DNA of 64,000 nt from JBKEDF01 sp047975325 (GTDB lineage: Bacteria; Pseudomonadota; Alphaproteobacteria; Rhodobacterales; Rhodobacteraceae): the NCBI GenBank assembly GCA_047975325.1, contig JBKEDF010000075.1, positions 1 to 64,000 of the forward strand, in the 5' to 3' direction. The stretch's first letter is position 1, and each line of letters begins with the position of its first letter. Of the stretch, positions 17,819 to 28,200 are shown in pieces. Below the pieces are notes generated by a model. It was given only the letters and a program-made list of their open reading frames with translations, did not search any database and was not told where the DNA came from. A program made the position numbers and the translations under genes.

Positions 17819-18874
17819 ATGTCCAGTTCCGATGAAACCTCAATGTCAATCCAGCAACCGCAAACACCCTTGAGGCGGCTTCCCGTGATGACGGTGCTGG
17901 CGCTTGCCCTGGCCGGACTTGCGGTTCTGTCGCTTGGCATGGGGCAGATCAGCATTCCGCCCGGCACCGTTTTGCGCGTGATTGCCGCGCAGATCTGGGA
18001 TGTTCAGGCCGACTGGCCCGCGTCGGTTGAACAGATCGTAACCAATGTGCGCCTGCCAAGGATATTGGCGGCGGTGATTGTCGGGGCGGCACTGGCGGCG
18101 GCGGGGGCTGCCTATCAGACGCTGTTTCGCAATCCCATCGTCGCGCCCGACGTCCTGGGCGTTTCGGCCGGGGCGGGGTTCGGGGCCTCGCTGGCAGTGA
18201 TGTTCAACCTTGGCGCACTGGCAATTCAGGGGGCTGCCTTCGCCTTCGGGCTTTGTGCCGTCGCATTGGTCTTCGTCATCGGACAGGCGATCAACCGCCA
18301 TTCGCTGATCGTGCTGGTGCTGGTGGGCGTGGTCATCGCGGCCTTTTTCCAGGCAATGATCTCGGTTCTGAAAATCGTCGCGGATCCTGTCAACGTGTTA
18401 CCAGTCATCACCTTCTGGTTGCTTGGCGGTCTCAACAAGGTGACATCGGGTGATCTGCCGCTGGTGACGGCGTTGATTGGCTCCTCGCTGGCGGTTCTCC
18501 TGGCATTACGCTGGCAGATCAACGTGATGGCGGTGGGCGCGGATGAGGCGCGGATGCTGGGCATCGATGTGCGCGTAACACGGCTGGCCCTGATCCTTGC
18601 GGCGACCCTGATGACTGCCTCGGCCGTGTCGATCGCGGGAATCGTCGGCTGGGTAGGGCTCGTGGTGCCCCATATTGCGCGCCTGCTGGTTGGGTCCTCC
18701 TTCGACAGGCTCTTGCCCGCTTCGGCACTGACCGGCGCGCTGTTTCTTTTGCTGGTGGATAATCTTTCACGAGCGGCGACGGCGATGGAGATCCCGCTGG
18801 GCATCACCACCAGCGTTATCGGCGCGCCGTTGTTTCTGGTCCTGCTGTTGCGCAGCGGAAAGGTCTGGTCATGA
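17819..18874 (+). CDS. FecCD-family metal-chelate ABC permease
   Basis: A 351-residue inner-membrane permease with about ten helices. Conserved FecCD/BtuC features include VRLPRILAAVIVGAALAAAG, NPIVAPDVLGVSAGAGFGA and the ATPase-contacting region AGIVGWVGLVVPHIARLLVG. It forms the channel for iron-siderophore, haem or other metal-chelate uptake. It is the first gene of a tight plus-strand operon; its stop overlaps the next start by four bases. A start at 17843 is possible. Confidence 0.92.
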   Translation: MSSSDETSMSIQQPQTPLRRLPVMTVLALALAGLAVLSLGMGQISIPPGTVLRVIAAQIWDVQADWPASVEQIVTNVRLPRILAAVIVGAALAAAGAAYQTLFRNPIVAPDVLGVSAGAGFGASLAVMFNLGALAIQGAAFAFGLCAVALVFVIGQAINRHSLIVLVLVGVVIAAFFQAMISVLKIVADPVNVLPVITFWLLGGLNKVTSGDLPLVTALIGSSLAVLLALRWQINVMAVGADEARMLGIDVRVTRLALILAATLMTASAVSIAGIVGWVGLVVPHIARLLVGSSFDRLLPASALTGALFLLLVDNLSRAATAMEIPLGITTSVIGAPLFLVLLLRSGKVWS

Positions 18875-19650
18875 GGCTGGAGGTACAGGACCTGGCGTTT
18901 TCCTTCGGACGGGGCAAACGCAGCCTTGCGGATATAACATTCACGCTCGACCCCGGCGAGGTGCTGTGCCTGCTGGGACCCAATGGCGCCGGCAAGACGA
19001 CACTCACGCGTTGCCTGACCGGAGGATTGCAGCCACGGGCCGGGTTGATTCGTCTTGGCGGAACCCTTGTGACGGGCCTCGCCCCGCGTGAACTGGCCTG
19101 CCGCATGGCCTATGTCCCGCAGGCAAGCCAGCCCGCCTTCGGCCATACCGTGCTTGAGATGGTCTTGATGGGCCGCTCACCGCATCTGGGCCGTTTCGAG
19201 ATGCCCGGCCAGGAGGATCGCAAACGGGCGGAAGCGGCATTGGGACGGCTCGGAATTGCCCATCTGGCAGGTCGCAGCTTTGCCGCCATCAGCGGTGGGG
19301 AACGTCAACTTTGCCTGCTGGCCCGCGCCCTGGCACAGGAATCGCGCATATTGCTGTTGGACGAACCCGCCGCGAGCCTGGATTTCGGAAATCAGATCCG
19401 TTTGCTGGAAATCATCGCCGAACTGGCCCGCGACGGGTTCGGGATCCTCATGGTGACACATCATCCCGACCACGCCCTTCAGGTTGGCCATCGCTTTCTG
19501 GCGCTGAAGGCCGGGCGCATTCACGGTGCCGGCCCCGTCGGACAGATGAGCCAGCCCGGTTATCTGACCGATCTCTATGGCGCCGATATTGAGGTCATCC
19601 GTGATCAGGGCGGTCGGACCGCCTGCCTGCCCATTCTGGAAACTGCATGA
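18871..19650 (+). CDS. Metal-chelate ABC transporter ATPase (FecE/BtuD type)
   Basis: A 259-residue ATPase with Walker A GPNGAGKT, signature ISGGERQL (a variant of LSGGQ), Walker B ILLLDEP and the switch histidine in VTHHPDHA. The order and length match FecE/FhuC-type subunits. It energises the adjacent permease. It is translationally coupled to the permease by an ATGA overlap and is followed after 13 bases by the binding protein. Confidence 0.93.
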   Translation: MRLEVQDLAFSFGRGKRSLADITFTLDPGEVLCLLGPNGAGKTTLTRCLTGGLQPRAGLIRLGGTLVTGLAPRELACRMAYVPQASQPAFGHTVLEMVLMGRSPHLGRFEMPGQEDRKRAEAALGRLGIAHLAGRSFAAISGGERQLCLLARALAQESRILLLDEPAASLDFGNQIRLLEIIAELARDGFGILMVTHHPDHALQVGHRFLALKAGRIHGAGPVGQMSQPGYLTDLYGADIEVIRDQGGRTACLPILETA

Positions 19651-19663
19651 AACGGAGCAAGAA

Positions 19664-20671
19664 ATGTATCTGAAATCCCTCGTTCTTCTCGGCACACTGG
19701 CCCTTGCCCCGCTTGCCGAAGCGCGTGAGATCACCGATATGGCCGGGCGGACCGTCACCCTGCCCGACAAGGTCGAAAGCGTGGTCACCATCGGTTCGGT
19801 GCCAGTCCTGAACAGTTTCATCTTCGCGACCGGCAATGCCGAACGGATCGTGAATGACCTGCCACCCTGGGCGCGCAATTCGCCCCGCTGGGCCTGGCAA
19901 TCCGTCTTTGCCCCCGGTCTTGCCGACCATCCCCAGATCGAAGATGCCGAACGCACCCTCAAACTTGAAACGATCCTCACCATTGCGCCGGATGTCGCAA
20001 TCAGCTTCGGGCAGGATGTCGCCGATCTTCTGGAAGCCAACGGCATCCCCACTGTCATCCCCCGTGTGCAGAATGCCGAAGACGTAAAGGCCACGGTTGC
20101 CTTGATGGGCGAGGTTTTCGGCAATGAAACGGTCGGTGCCGAATATGCCGCCTGGTTCGATGCCGCGATGGGGGATCTTGAAACCCGTCTGCAGGGGGTG
20201 GAAAAACCAAGCGTCCTTTACCTCAACCCCACGAACATGACCCAGCCGCATCTGATTGCCGAATGGTGGATCAGCCATGCCGGGGGCAATTCCGTCACCA
20301 GCGACAATACAAGCCTTGAGGTCATGCCGCTCACGACAGAATTCGTGCTGGCAGCGGATCCCGACATCCTGATCGTCTACACCCCCGAACAGATTACGGT
20401 GCTGAAGGAGGATCCGAACCTTTCAACCCTGCGCGCCGTGAAGGAAGAACGCATCCTGGCCGCGCCGATGGGGGCCCATACATGGGCCAACCGGACGGTG
20501 GAACAACCGCTGACCGTGCTTTGGGCAGCTTCGCAATTCCACCCCGAAATCCTGCCCGAAGAAGACCTGGTCGCCAAGGTCCGCGATTTCTATGCAACCT
20601 TTTACAAGGTCGATCTGACCGATGAGGAAATCCGCCTGATCCTTGCCAGCAAAAGCAGGGAGGAAAGTTAA
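19664..20671 (+). CDS. Periplasmic iron/metal-chelate binding protein
   Basis: A 335-residue binding protein of the FhuD/BtuF (class III) fold. The ATG at 19664 follows GGAGCAAGAA and opens a Sec signal (YLKSLVLLGTLALAPLAEA). The mature domain starts with REITDMAGRTVTLP, the usual first strand and turn of these proteins, and later has a long connecting helix. The segment MGAHTWANRTVEQPLTVLW recalls iron ABC binding proteins that sit beside DUF364 genes in other bacteria. The ligand is not deducible. The stop is three bases before the DUF364 gene. Confidence 0.88.
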   Translation: MYLKSLVLLGTLALAPLAEAREITDMAGRTVTLPDKVESVVTIGSVPVLNSFIFATGNAERIVNDLPPWARNSPRWAWQSVFAPGLADHPQIEDAERTLKLETILTIAPDVAISFGQDVADLLEANGIPTVIPRVQNAEDVKATVALMGEVFGNETVGAEYAAWFDAAMGDLETRLQGVEKPSVLYLNPTNMTQPHLIAEWWISHAGGNSVTSDNTSLEVMPLTTEFVLAADPDILIVYTPEQITVLKEDPNLSTLRAVKEERILAAPMGAHTWANRTVEQPLTVLWAASQFHPEILPEEDLVAKVRDFYATFYKVDLTDEEIRLILASKSREES

Positions 20672-20674
20672 GCT

Positions 20675-21529
20675 ATGACGTTCAATGCCCAAACTCTTGC
20701 AACGGCCCGTGCGATCCTCGGCCCCGAGGCGGAAAGCGCGCGGATCAACCGCGCGACGCTGGGCCTGTTCTTTATCGCGGTGACACTCGATACCGGCGAA
20801 ACCGGCCTTTGCGCCACGCCCCTGAAGGAAATCCCGGAGGCCGTCTGCTGCCCCTCCTCGGCAATGTCGATGCCCTTTCCCGGCAAGCTGGAGGGCAAGG
20901 GCGCCCTGCGTCTGGCCGAGGAGGCAATCAGCCAGACCGGCCTGCGCCGCGCGCTCGGGATTGCCGCGCTGAACGCGCTTGCATCCCGGGCCGCACAAAA
21001 GCGCACAGGCGCGAACCACAAGGTTCTGGAAAATACCGAGGCCTTCGATGTGGCAGCGGTACAACCCGATGAAACCGCCGTGGTCGTCGGCGCGTTCGGC
21101 CCGTTTCTGAAAGCCCTGCGCAAGATTGGCGCGCAGTATTTCGTGCTCGAAAAGGATCCCGCCACCCTGCGCCCCGAAGAGATGCCGCATTACCGGGCCG
21201 CCGAAACCTATGGTGAAATCGTACCCGAAGCTGACGTGTTGCTGATCACCGGGACCACGCTGATCAATGACACCCTTGGCGATCTGATCGCCTGTGCCAA
21301 ACCCACGGCGCGGGTGGTACTGGTCGGCCCTACCGTGCCGATCCTGCCCGATGCGTTTCTGGACAGGCCCGGCATGGTTTTGGGCACGGTACGCGTAACC
21401 GACGCTCCCGCCCTTCACCGCGTATTGGCCGAAGGCGGGTCCGGTTATCATTTCTTTGGCAAATCCACCCGCAAGATCGTCCTTGTTCCCGAGGATTTCG
21501 ATACAAAAACGCGGCCGCATGCCGCCTGA
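20675..21529 (+). CDS. DUF4213/DUF364 domain protein (putative heavy-metal chelation)
   Basis: A 284-residue cytoplasmic protein with no signal peptide. The N-terminal part (about residues 10-95) matches the DUF4213 enolase-N-like domain. The C-terminal part (about 120-260) is the Rossmann-like DUF364 domain, seen in VVVGAFGPFLKALRK, EADVLLITGTTLINDTL and VVLVGPTVPILPD. DUF364 proteins are annotated as putative heavy-metal chelation proteins and often lie next to iron or molybdenum transport genes; no enzymatic activity is established to my knowledge. Here it is fourth in the ABC operon, suggesting a role in processing the imported metal or its chelator. Confidence 0.82.
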   Translation: MTFNAQTLATARAILGPEAESARINRATLGLFFIAVTLDTGETGLCATPLKEIPEAVCCPSSAMSMPFPGKLEGKGALRLAEEAISQTGLRRALGIAALNALASRAAQKRTGANHKVLENTEAFDVAAVQPDETAVVVGAFGPFLKALRKIGAQYFVLEKDPATLRPEEMPHYRAAETYGEIVPEADVLLITGTTLINDTLGDLIACAKPTARVVLVGPTVPILPDAFLDRPGMVLGTVRVTDAPALHRVLAEGGSGYHFFGKSTRKIVLVPEDFDTKTRPHAA

Positions 21530-21546
21530 TCCCGAAAGGAAAGACC

Positions 21547-21780
21547 ATGAGCGAGACCGTCACCCTTACCAAGATGTGCGAATTGCACGGTATTGCCACG
21601 CCCCGCACAGGCGCGCTTGCCGACAAGTTTCAGGCGGCCTTCCCCGCCGCCACCTATGACGAAAAGGCCGGTGAATGGCGGATGGTATGGAAGAAGGGCT
21701 CCTACGCGGAATCAAACGCAAAGCTCGAAGCCTTCTTCACCGAAAATGGTGTCGCCATCACCCAAGTTGATCGGTGCTGA
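21547..21780 (+). CDS. Small protein of unknown function, paralogue of the next gene
   Basis: A 77-residue protein with a good ribosome site (GAAAGGA) eight bases before the ATG. No known family is recognised. It is hydrophilic, has no signal or membrane segment and has two cysteines (Cys11 in TKMCELHG and the final residue). The core FQAAFP ... EWRMVW recurs in the next gene as FQAAFP ... EWRIDW, so the two are tandem paralogues. Its place in the metal-uptake operon suggests a partner or chaperone role for the DUF364 protein or ATPase, which is inference. Confidence 0.75.
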   Translation: MSETVTLTKMCELHGIATPRTGALADKFQAAFPAATYDEKAGEWRMVWKKGSYAESNAKLEAFFTENGVAITQVDRC

Positions 21781-21783
21781 ACC

Positions 21784-22014
21784 ATGCATCATGCCAAAGA
21801 AGCCCATGATGTAGGTTTTCATGCCCATGCCTTCGCGCTTCCGCGCGAGGGCAGGATGGCCAGGATTTTTCAGGCCGCTTTCCCCGAAGGCTATTTCAGC
21901 GACGAACATCAGGAATGGCGCATCGACTGGAACCCGGCCGAATTTCCCGAACAGGGCAGGCGCATCATCGCCTTTGAGGACAAACACGGCGTTGAAGCCT
22001 TGCACCGGTATTGA
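21784..22014 (+). CDS. Small histidine-rich protein, paralogue of the preceding gene
   Basis: A 76-residue protein starting three bases after the previous stop. The N-terminus is rich in histidine (MHHAKEAHDVGFHAHAF, five His in the first 15 residues), consistent with metal binding. It shares with its neighbour the pattern H-x2-A-x-P-R-x-G-x2-A-x2-FQAAFP, then EWR-x2-W and a final GV. It has no signal peptide or membrane segment and no recognised family. It is the last gene of the operon. Confidence 0.73.
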   Translation: MHHAKEAHDVGFHAHAFALPREGRMARIFQAAFPEGYFSDEHQEWRIDWNPAEFPEQGRRIIAFEDKHGVEALHRY

Positions 22015-22107
22015 CCGGGGTGCGGGCCTTCCAATGAAAATCCCGGCTGGGAAATAGCCGTTTCGCCCGTTTGCACGGATATGGGGTGCGTGGTGGGCGC
22101 ATTATCG

Positions 22108-22126
22108 GTATGGGCCGGGGTCCGCC
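22108..22126. repeat. Dispersed repeat, copy A
   Basis: The 19-base segment GTATGGGCCGGGGTCCGCC recurs with one mismatch at 36299-36317. Both copies are intergenic, and both lie in GC-rich sequence able to fold into stems. This copy sits between the small-protein gene and serB. Confidence 0.5.
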
Positions 22127-22228
22127 TTGCCGGGCCTTCAGGCCGCACCCCCAATATTGCCCCGGCTGGCGCAGGGGGAAAATTTGGCTTATTGCGCAGG
22201 GAAATCCAGCCCGCCGAGGAATTCCCCG

Positions 22229-23116
22229 ATGTTCATCGCAACGCTTTTGACCAACCCCGAAAAACCGGTCCTGGACCAGGAAACAGTTGAAACGCTGCGT
22301 AATGCCTGGGGCGGCGGGACTATCACATGGCTCGCCCCTCATATCGCAGCGGAATTCCCCCTGGATGCGATACCTGCCAATCGCTGGGAAAGCTGGGAAG
22401 GGTTGCAGACGCTTGGCATTGATCTGGTGGTGCAACCCGCCGAAGGACGGCAAAAGCAATTGCTGATCGCCGATATGGACAGCACGATGATCCGGCAGGA
22501 ATGTATCGACGAACTGGCCGACGAGGCGGGCGTGGGCGCCTATGTGGCGGATATCACCGCACGCGCCATGAATGGTGAACTGGATTTTGACGCAGCGCTG
22601 CGCGAACGGGTTGCGCTGCTGAAGGATCTGCCCGAAACCGTCATCGCACAGGTTTTCGAAAAACGGATCACATTGATGCCGGGGGGGACAACGCTTCTGT
22701 CCACAATGAAGGCGCAGGGCGCCTATGCTGCACTGGTATCGGGCGGTTTCACGGCTTTCACCTCCCGCGTGGCAGCACGGCTTGGATTTGACGAACATCG
22801 CGCCAATATCCTGAACATAACCGATGGCAAGCTGACCGGAACCGTGGCCGAACCGATTTTAGGACGCGAGGCAAAGGTACAGGCCCTGACCGAAATTTCC
22901 GCACGACTGGGGATCACCCCGAACGAGGCCATCGCCGTTGGTGACGGGGCGAATGATCTGGGCATGTTGTCCCTTGCCGGTGCGGGGGTGGCGCTGCATG
23001 CCAAGCCCGCTGTCGCCGCACAAAGTGAACTGCGCATCAACCACGGTGATCTGACTGCATTGCTCTACCTGCAAGGCTACGCCCACGCGGATTTTGTCAA
23101 TACCGACTTGCCCTGA
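22229..23116 (+). CDS. serB: Phosphoserine phosphatase
   Basis: A 295-residue HAD-family SerB. The nucleophile motif is DMDSTMI (Asp82, Asp84), followed by the cap segment around ECIDELADEAG. Motif II is in VSGGFTAFT and motif IV in VGDGANDLGML. The N-terminal 75 residues correspond to the ACT-like extension found in alphaproteobacterial SerB. The enzyme makes serine from phosphoserine, the last step of serine synthesis. I chose the ATG at 22229, which has GAGGA eight bases upstream. Confidence 0.95.
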   Translation: MFIATLLTNPEKPVLDQETVETLRNAWGGGTITWLAPHIAAEFPLDAIPANRWESWEGLQTLGIDLVVQPAEGRQKQLLIADMDSTMIRQECIDELADEAGVGAYVADITARAMNGELDFDAALRERVALLKDLPETVIAQVFEKRITLMPGGTTLLSTMKAQGAYAALVSGGFTAFTSRVAARLGFDEHRANILNITDGKLTGTVAEPILGREAKVQALTEISARLGITPNEAIAVGDGANDLGMLSLAGAGVALHAKPAVAAQSELRINHGDLTALLYLQGYAHADFVNTDLP

Positions 23117-23418
23117 GCCGAAACCCGCGCAGCGCCTTCACGGCACCATCCCCTTTTGATCCGGGCCACAGCGCCAGACATGCCGGACCTGCATTCGGGT
23201 CAGGGACGGAAGATGGCAGATCGTGCCGGGATTCAGGCTGAAATGCTTTCGGTGTCACTCTTGTTGAAAATCAACGCGGCGGGGAATCTTTCCCCCCTTA
23301 TGAACAGGAATTAATGTTACGTTATCTGCAACACTCGGAGCAGCGTTGAATTGTATCCGGGTGTGAGGAATGCAATAGATATCCGCTAGGGATATTTCGG
23401 GGTGCGAGGGAGTCACCG
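23117..23418. other. Intergenic region between serB and tamA
   Basis: These 302 bases hold no gene I can support. Two short perfect hairpins occur: GTTGA-AAA-TCAAC at 23263-23275 and GGGGAA-TCT-TTCCCC at 23281-23295. Neither has a T-run on the plus strand, so a serB terminator is uncertain. The AT-richer stretch at about 23300-23395 probably contains the tamAB promoter. Confidence 0.5.
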
Positions 23419-25215
23419 TTGCTGAAGCGCTTCTTTCCGGCTGGTCTTGGCATGACGGCGCTGGTTTTGACAACCGCAGTGCCGGTGCTTGCCGTTGATG
23501 AGGTCTCCTTCGACGTGCGTGGCGGTTCGGAAGATCTGACCGATGCGCTGCGTGCTTCTTCAGGCGTGCTTTCCGCGCAGGCGGAAGGCAATGAAAACCC
23601 CCAGGATCTTCTGGCCGCCGCCCGCGCCGAATATGGCCAGCTTCTGGGTACGCTTTATTCGATGGGGCATTATTCCGCCGTCATCAACGTACAGGTAAAT
23701 GGCCGGGAAGCCGCCGAAATTCCGGCGTTGAATGTACCCCAGCGAATTGACCGGATCGATATCCGGGTCGATCCGGGCCCGCGTTTCACCTTTTCGGAAG
23801 CCCGGATCAGCCCCTTGGCGCAGGGCACGGAGATCCCCAAGGGATTTGCCCGTGGCCAGACCGCCGAAAGCGGCGTGATCCGCAAGACTGCCGACGCGGC
23901 AATCGAAGGCTGGCGTGAGGCGGGCCATGCCAAGGCGGAGATTTCCTCCCAGGATCTCATTGCCGATCATCGCAATGCCACCATGGCAGCCTCTCTGGGC
24001 GTTTCTGCCGGTCCGCGATTGCGATTCGCCCCACTCCGGGTCGAAGGTGAGGAACGGATGCGCCCGGAACGGATCGTCAAGATTGCGGGCCTGCCGGCGG
24101 GGGAAACCTACAGCCCCGAGGAATTGAAAGATGCCGCGAACCGGCTGCGCCGCACCGGTGTTTTTCGTTCCGTCACACTGATCGAAGATGACAAGATCAC
24201 CTCCCCCGACCTGATCGGCATCACCGCCCAGGTCGTTGAGGAAAAGACCCGTCGTTACAGCTATGGCATTGAACTGGCCAGCAGCGAGGGCGCAAAGATT
24301 TCAGGCTACTGGATGCATCGCAACCTTCTGGGCGGCGCCGAACGTCTGCGCATTGAAGGTTCCATTGCACAGATCGGCGCCAAGGATAGCGGCGCCGATT
24401 ATTCCGTCGGGGTCTCGATTGACCGGCCGGCCACTCCGACGCGGGACACGACAGCCAATTTCCTTTTCGAAATCGGCCAGACGAACGAAGAAGACTATTC
24501 CGAAAATTTCGGACGGATCGGGCTGGGCTTTACCCAATACCATTCCGATACGCTCACTCTCCGGGCGGGTCTGGGATATGAATATTCGGATGTGAAGGAT
24601 GCTCTGGGCGATACGTCCTACCATACGGTAAGCCTGCCGCTTGGGTTGACATGGGATCACCGGAATTCCACCTCTGACGCAACACAAGGTTATTTCATCG
24701 AAGCCGAGGCAAAACCCTTCCTCGGCTTTCGCGGCACGGATTCGGGGCTACGCTTTGCTTCCGACGCCCGCGCCTATTACGGCTTTGGCGAAGAAGACCG
24801 CGTCGTGCTGGCCGGCCGGGTACAACTGGGTGGGATCTTTGGGGCGGATCTGGGTGCAACACCACGGGACTATCTTTTCTATTCCGGTGGTGGCGGCACG
24901 GTACGCGGGCAGCCTTATCAGTCCCTGAGCGTAAATGTCCTGCCCGGCGGACTGGAAACCGGCGGCAACATGTTTGGCGCGATTTCCGCCGAGATCCGCA
25001 CGAAGATTACCGATTCGATCGGTGCGGTGGGCTTTGTGGATGCAGGTTATGTCGGCGTGCGTGGCTCGGGGGTGAATGACACTCATGCGGGGGCCGGGCT
25101 CGGACTGCGCTACAATACCGGCTTCGGGCCAATCCGGCTTGATGTCGCCACACCTATTTCAGGCGATACCGGGGATGGCATACAGGTTTATGTGGGTATC
25201 GGACAGGCCTTCTGA
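23419..25215 (+). CDS. tamA: Translocation and assembly module outer-membrane protein TamA
   Basis: A 598-residue Omp85-family protein: Sec signal (residues 1-24), POTRA-type repeats (about 35-270), then a 16-strand barrel domain ending in an outer-membrane C-terminal signature (IQVYVGIGQAF). The lid-lock motif is present as VRGQPYQSL, where most members have VRG[FY]. The start appears to be TTG at 23419: GAGGGAG lies six bases upstream and the signal peptide begins at once. TamA works with TamB in outer-membrane protein insertion and lipid transport to the outer membrane. It overlaps tamB by one base. Confidence 0.92.
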   Translation: MLKRFFPAGLGMTALVLTTAVPVLAVDEVSFDVRGGSEDLTDALRASSGVLSAQAEGNENPQDLLAAARAEYGQLLGTLYSMGHYSAVINVQVNGREAAEIPALNVPQRIDRIDIRVDPGPRFTFSEARISPLAQGTEIPKGFARGQTAESGVIRKTADAAIEGWREAGHAKAEISSQDLIADHRNATMAASLGVSAGPRLRFAPLRVEGEERMRPERIVKIAGLPAGETYSPEELKDAANRLRRTGVFRSVTLIEDDKITSPDLIGITAQVVEEKTRRYSYGIELASSEGAKISGYWMHRNLLGGAERLRIEGSIAQIGAKDSGADYSVGVSIDRPATPTRDTTANFLFEIGQTNEEDYSENFGRIGLGFTQYHSDTLTLRAGLGYEYSDVKDALGDTSYHTVSLPLGLTWDHRNSTSDATQGYFIEAEAKPFLGFRGTDSGLRFASDARAYYGFGEEDRVVLAGRVQLGGIFGADLGATPRDYLFYSGGGGTVRGQPYQSLSVNVLPGGLETGGNMFGAISAEIRTKITDSIGAVGFVDAGYVGVRGSGVNDTHAGAGLGLRYNTGFGPIRLDVATPISGDTGDGIQVYVGIGQAF

Positions 25216-28200
25216 TGATACGCAAGCTCCTCCTTCCCATCGCGATCGTTTTCGGTCTTGGCAGCCCGGTTCAGGCCCAGGATGAGGAACGCAACAAATT
25301 CACCGCCTTTGTCGAGAACAGCCTTTCCGGCGCGGGCCGTACCGTGACGATATCAGGTTTTCGCGGGGCGCTGTCCTCCCGGGCCGAGATGGATGAAATG
25401 ACCATCGCCGATGATGAAGGCGTCTGGATCACGCTGAAGGATCTGGTGCTGGACTGGAACCGCCTTGGCCTGCTGCGCGGACGGTTCAATATCAATGAAC
25501 TGACCGCCTCCGAGATCATCCTGGAACGCACCCCGGTTTCCGCCGAAAGCGACGTACCCGCGGCAGAGGCCGGAGGATTCGCCCTGCCCGAACTTCCGGT
25601 TTCCGTCCGGGTCGGGAAACTGGCGGTGGAACATCTGTCCCTCGGCCCCACAATCCTGGGGGAACCGGTTGCCGCGCAACTGGAAGCCTCCGCCGAACTT
25701 GCCGATGGCGAAGGGGAAGTTTCGCTGAACCTTCAGCGCACTGATCCGGGCAAGGATGGCAGCGTTTCACTGGACGGCGCCTATGCCAATGAAACCGGCC
25801 AGACCCGTATCCACCTTCTGGCGGATGAGGGGACAGAGGGGATCGTGGCACGGCTTCTGGGCCTGCCGGGACAACCCGCGATCCGGCTGGAGGTACAGGG
25901 CGAGGGCCTTTTATCCGACCTGACCACCGATGTCAGCCTTCAGACCGACGGTGAACCACGCCTTCAGGGCAGTGTGACCCTGACCCGGCAGGAAGATCAG
26001 GCAATGGGTTTCGGCCTTGATCTTACGGGGGATATGGCCCCGCTTTTCCTGCCGCAATATCAGGATTTCTTTGGCCCCGAAGTTGTATTGCGTGTCGATG
26101 GCGAACGCGCGGCCGAAGGCGGGATCTCCCTTTCCGCGCTGGATATCTCCTCCCGTGCGCTGGTGCTGAATGGTTCGGCTGATATCGCACAGGATGGCCT
26201 GCCCGAACGGATCTCATTGCAGGGGCGGGTTGCGCAACCGGATGGCCGGTCACTGCTTTTGCCGCTTGGAGGCCCCGTGGAAACCCGGATTACCTCCGCC
26301 GATCTGCGGTTCAGCTTCGATGCGACGCAAGGCGATGGCTGGTCAGGCAATGTCACGGTAACGGGGCTGGACCGGGCGGATATCGCGCTTGATGACGTGA
26401 CCTTGCAGGGAACGGGCCGGATCAGCCGGGCCGGGGGGGCCTCTGTCACCGGCGATCTGACCTTTGCGGCCAATGGCATCCGGCCAGCGGATACGGCCCT
26501 GGCCACTGCCATCGGATCGGATGTAACCGGCGCCACGCGTTTCGGATGGGACCGCGGCGGTACGGGGCTGGAGATCGAAAGCCTTTCGCTGAATGGTGCC
26601 GATTACGGGCTTTCCGCCAGTGGCCGCTTTGGTGAACTCGCAGGCGGTTTCCCGTTTGCAGGCCGTATGGAGGCGCGCCATGATGATCTGACCCGCCTCA
26701 CCCCCATTGCAAAACGTCCGCTCGCCGGTATGGCACAAATCGAGGCAGAAGGCAGCGGTTCGCTTCTTGGCGGTGATTTCGACGGCGAATTGCGTGCCCG
26801 GACCACCAACCTGAAAACCGGTATTGCCGAGGTCGACAGGCTTTTGACCGGGCAGGCAACAATGGATCTTTCCGCGCGGCGCGATGAAACAGGTACGATC
26901 CTGCGCCGCTTTGATCTGCTGGCCCGGCAATTGACCGCCAGTGCAACCGGGCGGCTCAGTTCCTCCGGCAACGATATCGAAGGTGATTTTACCTTCTCCG
27001 ATCTTTCGGTGCTGGGGCCGGGCTATGACGGCGCGCTGCGCGCAACGGCACAATTCGACGGAACGCTGCAGGACGGGCAGCTTCGGCTTGACGGTGTCGG
27101 GCGGGATCTGCGCAGCCCGATACCGGAAACACGGGGCCTTCTGGCGGGGGAAACGACACTCACGGTGGATGTCGCCTTCCGCGATGGCCGCTATGAGATC
27201 GCAACCGCCGAGATCGGCAACGATCAGGTCACGGCAGACGTCAATGGTTTCTATGATCCCGCCGGGAGCGACCTTGCAGCCCGGCTGGGCCTGCCCGATC
27301 TTGCGGTTCTGGGCAGTAAATATCATGGGGCGCTACAGGCCGATCTTGCGGCAAGCGGCACCCTGGAAACCGGGCGGCTGGAGGCCACGGGTCAGGGTCG
27401 CAACCTTGCCATCGGACAGGAATATGCCGACAGGCTGCTGGCCGGGACAAGTGACCTTCGGGCAGAACTGAATCTGCAGGATGGCAAGATCCAGATCGAA
27501 ACCGTCACGCTGGACAATCCGCAGCTTCGTGCCAATGCGACCGGCTCCGTTGCCGATGATCTGCGCCAGGTGACGCTGGAAGGGCAGTTGAACAACCTCG
27601 CACTGATTCTGCCCGAATTTCCCGGTCCGGTCACGGTGAATGGCAGCCTGACCGAAGACAGCAGCGGCTTTGCCCTTGATTTCGCAGGCAGGGGGCCGGG
27701 CGGGATAGATGCGCGGATGAACGGACGGATCGCTCCGGATTTTTCCACTGCCGATCTATCGGTCAACGGGATTTCGCAGGCGGCGCTGGCCAATCCCTTT
27801 CTCGGTTCACGTTCGATCTCGGGGCGGACCCGGTATGACCTGCGTATCAACGGGCCATTGGCGTTGTCATCCCTGTCAGGGGAAGCGCAGCTTTCCGGCG
27901 GACGCTTTTCCGACCCCGCCCTGCCTGTTGCCCTTGAAAACATAGAGGTCCTGGCACAACTTGGCGGCAATACCGCGCGAATTGAAGGCTCCCTTTCCCC
28001 AACCACCGGCGGGCGTATCCGGGTCAACGGACCGATCGGCCTGACCAGCCCCTTCAGAGCGGATCTGGGCATTGCCCTACAAGCCGTGCAGTTGCGTGAC
28101 CCTGAACTTTACCAGACCACGCTGAACGGCAATCTTCAGGTGGCAGGGCCCTTGACCGGCGGGGCGATGATTTCCGGCCAGATCGATGTGGGAGAAACGG

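Noticed and set aside
22015..22228. Riboswitch or serC-type RNA motif before serB
   Set aside because: The region is GC-rich and can fold, but I could not recognise any conserved riboswitch core; only the dispersed repeat stands out.
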